From the NCBI GenBank assembly GCA_023393235.1, contig JAEWMH010000105.1, positions 1 through 31,315 on the forward strand: a stretch of DNA of 31,315 nt, in the 5' to 3' direction. The notes below the pieces were generated by a model. The model did not search any database. It was not told where the DNA came from and saw only the letters and a program-made list of their open reading frames with translations. Source of the stretch: Bacillota bacterium (GTDB taxonomy: Bacteria; Bacillota; Bacilli; Paenibacillales; NBRC-103111). How positions within the stretch are numbered: the stretch's first letter is position 1; each line of letters begins with the position of its first letter. Of this stretch, positions 13,063 through 20,981 are shown in pieces. The translations under genes were made by a program, and so were the position numbers.

Positions 13063-14595
13063 ATGCTGGACCAGGCAGTCGAGATGAAACGGATAGTAAA
13101 ACGGTTCGGTTCGGTGCTCGCAAACGATCAAGTCGATTTTTCGGCATCTGTCGGTGAAATCCATGCGCTTCTGGGCGAGAATGGCGCCGGCAAAAGCACG
13201 ATGATGAGTATGCTGTCAGGCGTTTACCGCGCTGATGAGGGCGACATAATCATTCGCGGGAAGCCGGTGAAAATCCGCTCTCCGAAGGATGCGGCCGCAT
13301 TGGGTGTGGGGATGGTGTTCCAGAATTTCAGGCTTGTCCACACGCTGACAGCGGCGGAGAACATCGTGCTTGGCGAAAAGGCGTCTTTTTGGCGCGGCAC
13401 GAAATGGATGAAGGCCAAATGCAAGGAGATTGAAGAGCTGGCGGAGCATTTCGGGCTGGCGTTTCCCGTTGACCGTCCCATCTGGCAGCTTTCCGTAGGC
13501 GAGCAGCAGCGGGTGGAAATTGTGAAGACCCTGTACCGTGGAGCCAACATCATCATCTTGGATGAACCCACCTCGGTATTGACCCCCGGAGAAGCGGAGC
13601 AATTGTTTGCTACTCTGATTCGTATGAAAGAGGAAGGCAAAACCGTCATTATCACCACCCATAAAATGAAGGAAGTGCTGGCCGTATCCGACCGGAGTTC
13701 CGTTATGCGCAAGGGCCGTATGATTGCCACCTTGAATACGGCGGATACCAATGAGCGTGAGCTGGCCCAGCTTATGGTGGGCCGGGAGGTCACCATCATG
13801 CGGCAGCCCCGTACGCCCACTAAGGGCAAACGTCTGCTTGAGGTGAAAAACCTGAACGTCCTTGCCGAACACGGGCGTAAGGCTCTGGATCACCTGTCCC
13901 TGCATGTCCGTGAAGGAGAGATTGTCGGCATCGCCGGCGTTGCCGGCAACGGCCAAAAGGAGCTGGCCGAGGTGTTGACCGGCTTGCACCCGTGGCGGGA
14001 CGGCGAAATCCACTTTGATGGCAAACGTGTGAAAAACGCCTCTGTTCGGGGAGCCATCGATGCAGGGATTGCTCACGTACCCGAAAACCGGATGAAAAGC
14101 GGCCTTGCCGGCCGTTTGGGGTCTGTGGATAATCTGCTGTTTAAGTCGTACCGTTCGCCGGAGCATTCCATTTTCGGTATGCTCCGCTCTGTGAAAAACC
14201 GCATTTGGTCCCAGTCCCTGGTGGAGAACTTCGACGTAAAGACCGCCTCCCTGGATGCCCCTGTCCAGCAGCTGTCCGGCGGCAACCAGCAAAAACTGCT
14301 GTTCGCCCGTGAAATCAGCCACCGCCCCAAGCTGATGGTGGCCGTTCATCCTACCCAAGGCCTGGATGTCGGCGCCACGGAGGGTGTGCATAAGCTTCTT
14401 ATGGATCTGCGGCAATCAGGCAGCGGCGTGCTGCTGATTTCGGAGGATTTGGATGAGCTCTTGCAGCTATCCGACCGGATTCTGGTCATCTACAACGGCC
14501 AAATTATCGGGGAGCAAACCTTCGAGGAATCCAACCGGGAGCAAATCGGTATGCTGATGGCCGGTATCAAACACGAGAAGGGGGCTGCCGTATGA
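13063..14595 (+). CDS. ABC transporter ATP-binding protein with two nucleotide-binding domains (NupO/RbsA type)
   Basis: The 510-residue ATPase has a complete first domain: Walker A GENGAGKST (38-46), signature LSVGEQQ (143-149) and Walker B IIILDEPT (163-170). In the second domain the Walker A is replaced by GVAGNGQKEL, the signature is LSGGNQQ, and the Walker B region reads VAVHPTQGLDVG without the Asp-Glu pair. This asymmetry is normal for the sugar/nucleoside (RbsA, YufO/NupO) class. It powers the importer at the inner face of the membrane. The ATG at 13063 is chosen because CGAGGGGG lies about 10 bases upstream. The frame is open upstream to 12979, but that stretch is the hairpin and has no ribosome binding site. 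It overlaps the next gene by four bases (ATGA). Confidence 0.9.
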   Translation: MLDQAVEMKRIVKRFGSVLANDQVDFSASVGEIHALLGENGAGKSTMMSMLSGVYRADEGDIIIRGKPVKIRSPKDAAALGVGMVFQNFRLVHTLTAAENIVLGEKASFWRGTKWMKAKCKEIEELAEHFGLAFPVDRPIWQLSVGEQQRVEIVKTLYRGANIIILDEPTSVLTPGEAEQLFATLIRMKEEGKTVIITTHKMKEVLAVSDRSSVMRKGRMIATLNTADTNERELAQLMVGREVTIMRQPRTPTKGKRLLEVKNLNVLAEHGRKALDHLSLHVREGEIVGIAGVAGNGQKELAEVLTGLHPWRDGEIHFDGKRVKNASVRGAIDAGIAHVPENRMKSGLAGRLGSVDNLLFKSYRSPEHSIFGMLRSVKNRIWSQSLVENFDVKTASLDAPVQQLSGGNQQKLLFAREISHRPKLMVAVHPTQGLDVGATEGVHKLLMDLRQSGSGVLLISEDLDELLQLSDRILVIYNGQIIGEQTFEESNREQIGMLMAGIKHEKGAAV

Positions 14596-15689
14596 GCCGA
14601 CAAGGCATTGCCTCCACCGCTCCGGTGAAGGAAAAGAAGGGTTTTTCATATCGGTTCCAGCTGGATATGTCCATTATTAAGACCCCGTGGTGGGCTCCCG
14701 TGGTCTCCATTATTCTGGCCTTGGCGGCCTGTGCCGTGTTCATTGCGGCCAACGGGATGAACCCGCTCACCGTCTACGCCAAAATGTTCGACGGCGCCTT
14801 TGGCTCCAGCTACGGTTTTACGGAAACGCTGGTTAAGGCGATTCCGCTTCTGCTGTGTGGTCTGGGCATTGCTGTAGCCTACCGGATCTCCGTCTGGAAC
14901 ATCGGGGCGGAGGGACAGTTTGTGGCCGGCGCTATGGCGGCAACGGCCATTACCATCTACATGCCCGGTTTGCCCGGTTATGTGGCTATCCCGGTGATGG
15001 TGATCGCGAGTATTGCAGCCGGCGGCGTTTGGGGACTGTTGACGGCGCTGCCCAAGGTTTATTTTCAGGTTAATGAATTAATTACTTCATTAATGTTGAA
15101 CTATGTAGCCTTGCTGGCCATGGATTATGTGGTCTTCGGTCCTTGGAAGGACCCCAAGGGTTTTAACTTCCCCGGCTCTCCTGTATTTACCGGAGCCCAA
15201 TCCCTGCCGGTGCTGGGCACCACCCGCTTGCACTTCGGCCTGATTTTCGGACTAATTGCGGTATTGGTTTATTTCCTGATGGTCAAATACACCAAGTGGG
15301 GCTACGAGCTCCGCTTGATCGGCGCCAATCCCAACGCCGCCAAATATGCGGGTATCCATATCAAACGCCATATTCTGATCGTAATGCTGATCAGCGGCGG
15401 TTTGGCTGGCCTTGCAGGGATGTCCGAGGTTTCCGGCGTCACCCACAAGCTGATGCAGGGGATTTCCCCGGGGTACGGGTATACGGCTATTATCGTGGCC
15501 TGGCTGGCCAAGCTGAATCCTCTGGGCATCGTGGTTTCGTCCGTGATGTTCGGCGCTCTGATCGTCGGCGGCTACAGCGTGCAAACCATCGGGCTGCCCT
15601 CATCCATTTCGGATATGCTGCAAGGGGCGATTCTGTTTTTCCTGATCGCCGGCGACATGCTGGTCCGGTTCCGCTTGCGGAAGAACTAA
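14592..15689 (+). CDS. ABC transporter permease 1 (NupP/YufP type)
   Basis: The 365-residue membrane protein of the BPD_transp_2 family has a short cytoplasmic N-terminus, a first helix at about 36-54 and eight to nine further hydrophobic segments. The family blocks are IAVAYRISVWNIGAEGQFVAG (in part), VNELITSLMLNYVA and ELRLIGANPNAAKYAGI; the last is the coupling loop that contacts the ATPase. It forms half of the membrane channel with the next gene product. Its ATG overlaps the ATPase stop codon, so translation is coupled. The long periplasmic-side segment with FGPWKDPKGFNFPGSP is usual in nucleoside-type members. Confidence 0.9.
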   Translation: MSRQGIASTAPVKEKKGFSYRFQLDMSIIKTPWWAPVVSIILALAACAVFIAANGMNPLTVYAKMFDGAFGSSYGFTETLVKAIPLLLCGLGIAVAYRISVWNIGAEGQFVAGAMAATAITIYMPGLPGYVAIPVMVIASIAAGGVWGLLTALPKVYFQVNELITSLMLNYVALLAMDYVVFGPWKDPKGFNFPGSPVFTGAQSLPVLGTTRLHFGLIFGLIAVLVYFLMVKYTKWGYELRLIGANPNAAKYAGIHIKRHILIVMLISGGLAGLAGMSEVSGVTHKLMQGISPGYGYTAIIVAWLAKLNPLGIVVSSVMFGALIVGGYSVQTIGLPSSISDMLQGAILFFLIAGDMLVRFRLRKN

Positions 15690-15707
15690 GGAGGAGAAAA
15701 CAAGCAT

Positions 15708-16655
15708 ATGAACGATTTCAACCTGTACAGCTTCTCCGTTCAACTGCTGGTGGCGGCAGTCTCCGCCGGCACTCCGCTTCTGCTGGCCACATTGGGCGGC
15801 ATTCTGAATGAACGGGCGGGCATTATCCAGCTTGGCGCCGAGGGCATCATGCTCATGGGCGCTGTGGTCACCTGTCTGGTGTACATCCGCACCGGCAGTC
15901 TGGCACTCACTCTTATCTCGGCAGTAGCGGTAACGGCGCTGCTGGGTGTGCTGCATGCTTTCCTGACGGTGACCCTGCGGGCTAACCACGCCATGACCGG
16001 CTTGGCTATGACTCTCTTCGGCAGCGGGCTGAGCGCATATCTGGGCAAGTCCATCAGCGGCCAGCCGTTGCCCGGCAAAGCTCCTCTAGTGGATCTCCCG
16101 TTTCTGGAGCCGATCCCCTTGGTCGGCGAGCTGTTCGCCCATATGGATGTGCTTACCTGGTTCAGTATTTTCCTGGTGATTGTAATGCATCTGCTTATCC
16201 ACTACACCTCTTTTGGCCTTCATCTGAAAGCGATCGGCGACAGTCCTGCTACGGCGGATGTAATGGGCATCCGGGTGCAGCTGTCCCGTTATCTCTACGT
16301 GATCAGCGGCACGGCGCTGATCGGTTTGGCCGGTGCCGACCTGATTTTGGCTTATACCCCCAGCTGGACGGAAGGCATGACCTCAGGCAAGGGCTGGATT
16401 GCCGTTGCGCTGATTATCTTCGCCAGATGGAATCCCCTGCGGGCCTTGTTCTGTGCGTATCTCTTCGGCGCCCTGGATTCCCTGGGCTTCCGGATTCAGC
16501 TTACAGGCAGCACAATTCCGGTTTATTTTCTCAAAATGATTCCTTATGTGGTCACCATCCTGGTGCTGATGTACCTGGGCTGGCGCAACCGCAACAAACC
16601 CTCCGGCACACCGGAGGCGCTGGGCGTCCCGTATGTCCGGGAGCAGCGGTTTTAA
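15708..16655 (+). CDS. ABC transporter permease 2 (NupQ/YufQ type)
   Basis: The 315-residue membrane protein, shorter than its partner, is the second BPD_transp_2 permease of the importer. It shows GTPLLLATLGGILNERAGI, then QLGAEGIMLMGA near the N-terminus, and the coupling-loop block HLKAIGDSPATADVMGI. The order binding protein, double ATPase, long permease, short permease is the same as B. subtilis yufNOPQ (nupNOPQ). It follows permease 1 by 18 bases that contain GGAGGAG. It ends the operon; a strong terminator lies 15 bases after the stop. Confidence 0.9.
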   Translation: MNDFNLYSFSVQLLVAAVSAGTPLLLATLGGILNERAGIIQLGAEGIMLMGAVVTCLVYIRTGSLALTLISAVAVTALLGVLHAFLTVTLRANHAMTGLAMTLFGSGLSAYLGKSISGQPLPGKAPLVDLPFLEPIPLVGELFAHMDVLTWFSIFLVIVMHLLIHYTSFGLHLKAIGDSPATADVMGIRVQLSRYLYVISGTALIGLAGADLILAYTPSWTEGMTSGKGWIAVALIIFARWNPLRALFCAYLFGALDSLGFRIQLTGSTIPVYFLKMIPYVVTILVLMYLGWRNRNKPSGTPEALGVPYVREQRF

Positions 16656-16669
16656 AGGCAAACACAGAG

Positions 16670-16708
16670 CAGACCCGGCTGATTTGGTTCAGCGGGTCTG
16701 TTTTTTTG
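16670..16708 (+). terminator. Terminator of the BMP transporter operon
   Basis: CAGACCCGGCTG pairs with CAGCGGGTCTG (one bulge), followed by seven T. Confidence 0.88.
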
Positions 16709-16819
16709 GGGTTCCGGGAAAGTCGCCGGAGGCAGACAGGACCGGCTGTGCTGTTGCCCGATGACGAAATGTAAGCGGCAAACAATGTCAGCTATGAGCG
16801 TCAAAAAGGCTGAATTGCG

Positions 16820-16970
16820 GGCAATACCGACATAAAATGTCTGTTAACCGCCCCAATTCCTGCTTTTTTCACTAAAATGAGAGCGTTAGCAGACAAATCA
16901 TGTCGGTATTCTGCCAAATGAGACCCCATGTACAAAATAGCAGACATGTGTTGCCTGTTATCATTTGGCC
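16820..16970. repeat. Long imperfect inverted repeats with a third partial copy
   Basis: Arm 1 (16820-16848, GGCAATACCGACAT then AAAATGTCTGTTAAC) and arm 2 (16885-16915, GTTAGCAGACAAATC then ATGTCGGTATTCTGCC) are inverted copies, nearly identical over about 29 bases, with a 36-base loop. The motif TAGCAGACA recurs at 16887 and 16938. TGCCAAATGA (16912-16921) is answered by TCATTTGGC (16961-16969), so a second nested pair reaches into the last codons of the small gene on the minus strand. Apart from this, the 16656-16960 gap holds only the operon terminator. Confidence 0.65.
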
Positions 16971-17161
16971 CGTGTTTTGAACATGGCATACAGCTGCAGA
17001 CCAGCCAACACGGCAGTATCGGTCAGGGAGGCGGCGAAGGCCAGCGCCAGCCAATTTTCATTTTCCAGCAGGTAATACATCATGATGTGCCCGGCCAGCA
17101 GAATGAGGAAGGCCACCAGCAAATTGATTTGGGTCAGGAATTTCAGCGCTTTTTCCAGCAT
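16961..17161 (-). CDS. Small two-helix membrane protein, unknown function
   Basis: The 66-residue protein has two hydrophobic segments, at about residues 12-30 and 38-58, separated by ENENW, and a basic C-terminal tail (FKTRAK). I do not recognise the family. The frame is credible because AAAGGAG lies 6 bases before the ATG and the composition is clearly that of a membrane protein. It stands alone, converging on the BMP operon and divergent from the transglycosylase gene. Its 3' end overlaps one of the inverted repeats. Confidence 0.6.
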   Translation of the reverse strand: MLEKALKFLTQINLLVAFLILLAGHIMMYYLLENENWLALAFAASLTDTAVLAGLQLYAMFKTRAK

Positions 17162-17324
17162 AAGGAGCTCCTTTATATGCTTTTGGTCTTATTTGGCAAT
17201 AGTCTGCCCTAAGCCCTAAGACCTGATTCATGCAAATTCGCTATATTTCCAGTAGATTAGACAATCCAAACAAGGTACAATATTGGAAAGGAAGGCGTAA
17301 CTTTACAACCGGGGAGCGATAGTC

Positions 17325-18002
17325 ATGTCCATTGATCCATCTGTGCTCAAACAGCTGCTGTCTTTGCAGATGCTCCAGAGTACGGACACACTGACTGGCG
17401 GGAGCCAAACAAATGAAACGGGAACGGATTTTTCCGAGCTGCTCCAGCTATTGTTGGGTGACTCTGCTGCGGAATCCACGAGGCATAAGGTGATTCCCGC
17501 CGCGGAGCTGCTGGCCAGAGGAAAATGGAGCTCGGCTTACCTGGGCAATGCTGCCCTAAGCGCACCGGTATCCGGCAAGTCGGCGCCGTCCGATTATGAG
17601 CAGCCGATTCAAGCGGCAAGCCGGCGTCACGGTGTGGAGGCCAGCCTGGTGAAGGCGGTAATTGAGGCGGAGTCGGGATATGACAGCAATGCCGTGTCCA
17701 AGGCGGGAGCCAAAGGCCTGATGCAGCTGATGGATGCCACCGGCCAGGGGCTGGGGGTCCGCAATCCCTTCGACGCGGTTCAGAATATTGAAGGCGGCAC
17801 ACGTTTCTTATCCAACTTGCTGCGCAAATATGACGGCAACGAAGCTGTGGCATTGGCTGCGTATAATGCCGGTCCGGGCAGGGTGGACAGGCTGGGTATC
17901 AGGAATGATGCGGACCTGTATGCCAAGCTGGGGCAATTGCCCAAGGAAACCCAAGCCTACGTATCCAAGGTGCTGGGGTATAAAGCGCAGTACGAAGTTT
18001 AA
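17325..18002 (+). CDS. Lytic transglycosylase (SLT domain)
   Basis: The 225-residue protein has a variable N-terminal part (1-90) and a C-terminal SLT domain (about 92-222) of the type that cleaves the glycan strand of peptidoglycan with formation of 1,6-anhydro-muramic acid. The catalytic Glu is Glu116 in VIEAESGYDSNAVS. GLMQLM (131-136) and AYNAGPGRV (in the last third) complete the family signature. There is no clear signal peptide, a feature shared by some Bacillus members such as YjbJ/CwlQ, so the export route is not obvious. The ATG has GGGGAG 8 bases upstream. It is a single gene with a terminator before nifZ. Confidence 0.85.
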   Translation: MSIDPSVLKQLLSLQMLQSTDTLTGGSQTNETGTDFSELLQLLLGDSAAESTRHKVIPAAELLARGKWSSAYLGNAALSAPVSGKSAPSDYEQPIQAASRRHGVEASLVKAVIEAESGYDSNAVSKAGAKGLMQLMDATGQGLGVRNPFDAVQNIEGGTRFLSNLLRKYDGNEAVALAAYNAGPGRVDRLGIRNDADLYAKLGQLPKETQAYVSKVLGYKAQYEV

Positions 18003-18071
18003 CAGCCCGGCGCCCCTCATATTGGGGCTGGTATTTTGGCGCAGGCTGTACTACCATAGAACGTACACGGG

Positions 18072-18105
18072 AAAAGATCGAGATAACCGGTCTTTTTTCT
18101 TTTTG
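18072..18105 (+). terminator. Terminator before nifZ
   Basis: AAAAGATCG, loop AGATAAC, CGGTCTTTT with a following T-rich run. A weaker GCCCC/GGGGC stem lies upstream (18012-18028). Confidence 0.65.
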
Positions 18106-18130
18106 TATAGAAAAAGGAGAACCGAGACGT

Positions 18131-19288
18131 ATGCTTTATCTGGATTATTGCGCTACGACACCGCTGCGGCAGGAGGTAACCGCCGCCGTGACGCAGTGTA
18201 TGAATGTATATTACGGCAACCCCAGCTCCCTTCACCGGCTTGGGGTGGAGGCAGAGAAGCTGTTGATCCGCGCCAGAGAGGTGCTGTCCGGCACCCTTTC
18301 GGCTAAACCCCAGGAAATCCTGTTTACCTCCGGAGGGACGGAGAGCAACAACATGGCGGTGAAAGGGGCGGCCATGGCATTCCGCTCCCGGGGTAACCAC
18401 TTGATCACCACGGCCATCGAGCATCCGTCCGTGTACGAGGCCTTCCGGCAGCTGGAGCAGGAGGGCTTTCGGGTAACCTATCTGCCGGTGGATGTCACCG
18501 GAGCAGTGCGGGTGGAGGATTTGGCAGCGGCTATATGCAAGGAGACGATTCTGGTCAGCATCATGGCGGTCAACAACGAAACCGGCCGGATTCAGCCGGT
18601 GGAGGAGGCGGGGCAGCTGCTAAAGCAGTATCCCCGCATTGTGTTCCATGTGGATGCTGTGCAGGCCTTCGGCAAACTGCCGGTGTCTCCGGCCAAGTGG
18701 AATGCGGATCTGGTCAGCTTTTCCGCCCATAAATTCCGCGGCCCCAAGGGAGTGGGGATGCTGTATAAGCGGGAAGGGCTGCAGCTGTATCCGCTTTTAG
18801 CCGGAGGCGGGCAGGAGCAGGGGCTGCGCTCGGGCACCGAGAATGTGCCCCAGATCGTAGGCATGGCCAAAGCCGCCCGTCTGGCGGTAGAGGGGATGAC
18901 CGCTAAAACAGCGCATATGTATGCCTTACGGGAAAGCTTGGTACGACGGCTGTCCCGGATGGACGGCGTTGTAGTTCATGGCTCCCCGCGGATGGAGGAG
19001 ATGGCGCCCCATGTGGTTCAATTCTCCTGCCCCGGCTACAGGCCTGAAACCTTGGTGCACAGCCTGGAGGAACAGGAAATTTATATTTCCACCCGTTCTG
19101 CCTGCTCGTCCGGCGATAACCGTCCCAGCCGGGTGCTCTCAGCGATGGGCATCCCGGCGGCGGAAGCAGCAACAGGCTTGCGCATCAGTTTTTCTGAAAA
19201 TGAGACTAAAGAAGATTTAGAGCGGGCTGCCGATGAGCTGGAGCGCGTACTGCGCAAGCTGGCCCCCTCATCCGGACTTAGCGAATAG
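18131..19288 (+). CDS. nifZ: Cysteine desulfurase paired with ThiI (NifZ type)
   Basis: The 385-residue PLP enzyme takes sulfur from L-cysteine as a persulfide, leaving alanine. His98 and Asp175 line the cofactor site, Lys201 (SFSAHKFRGPKG) binds PLP, and Cys325 (TRSACSSG) carries the persulfide. It begins DYCATTP where most relatives have DNAATTP or DNSATTP. It is 20 bases upstream of thiI. In B. subtilis the same pair, NifZ and a rhodanese-less ThiI, makes 4-thiouridine in tRNA, with NifZ as dedicated sulfur donor. AAGGAGA 10 bases before the ATG sets the start. A role in general Fe-S assembly is less likely, given the neighbour. Confidence 0.92.
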   Translation: MLYLDYCATTPLRQEVTAAVTQCMNVYYGNPSSLHRLGVEAEKLLIRAREVLSGTLSAKPQEILFTSGGTESNNMAVKGAAMAFRSRGNHLITTAIEHPSVYEAFRQLEQEGFRVTYLPVDVTGAVRVEDLAAAICKETILVSIMAVNNETGRIQPVEEAGQLLKQYPRIVFHVDAVQAFGKLPVSPAKWNADLVSFSAHKFRGPKGVGMLYKREGLQLYPLLAGGGQEQGLRSGTENVPQIVGMAKAARLAVEGMTAKTAHMYALRESLVRRLSRMDGVVVHGSPRMEEMAPHVVQFSCPGYRPETLVHSLEEQEIYISTRSACSSGDNRPSRVLSAMGIPAAEAATGLRISFSENETKEDLERAADELERVLRKLAPSSGLSE

Positions 19289-19308
19289 CTCTTAGGAGGA
19301 AACACACG

Positions 19309-20520
19309 ATGAACCCCAACACAGTCATTGTCCGGCTGGGCGAGCTTACCCTTAAGGGGCGAAACCGGTACCGCTTCGAAAAAAGGGTGCTTCAGCAGCT
19401 TCAGCCCTTACGGGAGCAATATCCCAAAACAGGAATATCCCTGGAATTCGGTCGCATTCATATTGATCTGCAGGAAGCGCCCTACGAGGCGGCAACAGAG
19501 GTGCTGGACAAGATTTTCGGGTTAGCTTCATACAGCCCTGCCCATAAGGTCAGCCTGGAGCTGGACGACATCCGGGAGAAAGCCCTTGAGCTGATGCGGG
19601 AGCTGGAGCCCTCGGAAGGGAAGCGCACCTTTAAAGTGGCCGCCAAACGCTCCAACAAAAAGTACCCCCATGATTCCATGGAGCTGCTGCAGCTGGTGGG
19701 CGGGCATATTCTGCGCCATACCCAAGGCTGGCGGGTGGATGTGCATCACCCGGAGGTGACGCTGTGGGTGGATATCCGGGACAAGGAGGCCTTTGTCTTT
19801 ACGGATATTGTGCCGGGCAGCGGCGGGTATCCGCTGGGCACCAACGGAAAAGCGCTGCTGCTGTTGTCCGGCGGGATTGACAGTCCGGTTGCGGGCTGGC
19901 TGTCCATGCGGATGGGATTGGAGATCGAAGCCGTCCATTTCCACAGCTACCCGTATACCAGTGAACGCGCCAAACGGAAGGTGGAGGACCTGGCCCGGGA
20001 GCTGGCCCGGTATTCGGGTACGCTTAAGCTGCATATGGTGCCGTTTACGGATATTCAGGTGAAGCTGAAGGAGCAGGGGCGTGAAAATCTGCTGGTCATT
20101 TGCATGAAGCGGGCTATGCTGCGGATTGCGGAGCAGCTGGCGGAGCGGCGTTCCGCGAAAGCATTGATTACCGGGGAGAGCCTGGGCCAAGTGGCCAGTC
20201 AAACCCTAGCCAGTCTGGATGTCATCGGCCGGGCTGCCGGCATTCCTGTTATACGGCCGCTGATTACCATGGATAAGGGGGAGATTGTCAAGGTCTCGGA
20301 GAAAATCGGCACCTTCCCCATCTCCATCCAGCCGTATGAGGATTGCTGCACGCTGTTCCTGCCTAAGTCCCCCTCCACAAATCCGGGCATCCGGACGGTG
20401 GAAAAGGTGGAGGCGATGATCCCGGGGCTGGATGAACTAATCCGTCTTGCAGTGGAGGGTACCGAAACTCAGGTGATCGGGGCTGGCCAGTCCGCACGGG
20501 AGCTGGACGAGTTGTTTTAA
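19309..20520 (+). CDS. thiI: tRNA 4-thiouridine synthase ThiI, short form without rhodanese domain
   Basis: The 403-residue protein has an N-terminal ferredoxin-like and THUMP region (about 1-165) that binds tRNA and a PP-loop adenylating domain with LSGGIDSP (186-193). It adenylates uridine 8 of tRNA, which is then thiolated. The protein stops after EDCCTLFLPKSP and a short tail, so the C-terminal rhodanese domain of E. coli ThiI is absent. That is the normal Bacillus form, which takes sulfur directly from NifZ. TTAGGAGG precedes the ATG. It is the second gene of the nifZ-thiI unit. Confidence 0.95.
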   Translation: MNPNTVIVRLGELTLKGRNRYRFEKRVLQQLQPLREQYPKTGISLEFGRIHIDLQEAPYEAATEVLDKIFGLASYSPAHKVSLELDDIREKALELMRELEPSEGKRTFKVAAKRSNKKYPHDSMELLQLVGGHILRHTQGWRVDVHHPEVTLWVDIRDKEAFVFTDIVPGSGGYPLGTNGKALLLLSGGIDSPVAGWLSMRMGLEIEAVHFHSYPYTSERAKRKVEDLARELARYSGTLKLHMVPFTDIQVKLKEQGRENLLVICMKRAMLRIAEQLAERRSAKALITGESLGQVASQTLASLDVIGRAAGIPVIRPLITMDKGEIVKVSEKIGTFPISIQPYEDCCTLFLPKSPSTNPGIRTVEKVEAMIPGLDELIRLAVEGTETQVIGAGQSARELDELF

Positions 20521-20539
20521 GGGATAGGACCCGCTTCAC

Positions 20540-20896
20540 ACTGGAATCCGCCTATTCCGCGGGGAGTGGAAGGACAGGTGGGAATCCGCCGCTCGGTACG
20601 CTAACGGAACTATGAGGCGCATACAGAGTGGAACCGCCGACTCGTGCGCTAACGGAATAACAGAGTGGAACCCGCCGTCTTGGAGCGCCTAACGGAACTC
20701 AGAGACGCTTACAGACCAAAACCCGCCTTCTCCGCCCGCTAATGGAACTCAGAGACGCTTAGCCGGGTGAACGGTGTCAAATTGGAGGCATATTGTGCTC
20801 TAAAGGTCGCTGAGTTCCGTTAGAAATCAAACAGGGCGTTTTTGGGCCGCTAAGAGCTTCTGAGTTCCGTTAGCGCTTCGGCCACATCGGCGGTTG
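20540..20896. repeat. Block of tandem and inverted repeats, core CGCTAACGGAACTCAGAGACGCTTA
   Basis: Four direct units stand head to tail at 20578-20627 (50), 20628-20664 (37), 20665-20715 (51) and 20716-20762 (about 47). Each reads roughly GTGGAACCCGCCG, a variable patch, then CGCTAACGGAACTCAGA with GACGCTTACAGA. A decayed unit precedes them (20540-20577). Two inverted copies follow (about 20806-20842 and 20849-20896) with CTGAGTTCCGTTAG as the core. No gene-like frame is present. This fills nearly all of the 20521-20981 gap; the rest is a terminator. Confidence 0.75.
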
Positions 20897-20913
20897 CCCA
20901 TCATTCCTAAAAC

Positions 20914-20955
20914 AACCCCCCTCCGTTGGACTCACATCCATACGAAGGGGGTTTT
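20914..20955. terminator. Bidirectional terminator between thiI and the alpha-xylosidase gene
   Basis: AACCCCCCTCCGT pairs with ACGAAGGGGGTT, flanked by AAAAC on the left and TTTT on the right. It can end both convergent genes. Confidence 0.75.
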
Positions 20956-20981
20956 GCTATGCAGTAGCCTGCCGACCCGGC

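Noticed and set aside
13216..14415. Antisense open frame of 399 codons over the ABC ATPase
   Set aside because: The opposite strand carries all Walker and signature motifs.
17162..17210. Promoter TTGCCA-16-TATAAA for the small membrane protein
   Set aside because: Its start point would fall after the ribosome binding site, so the message could not use it.
20578..20762. CRISPR array
   Set aside because: Units are degenerate along their whole length, spacing is irregular (37-51), inverted copies follow, and no cas genes are present.
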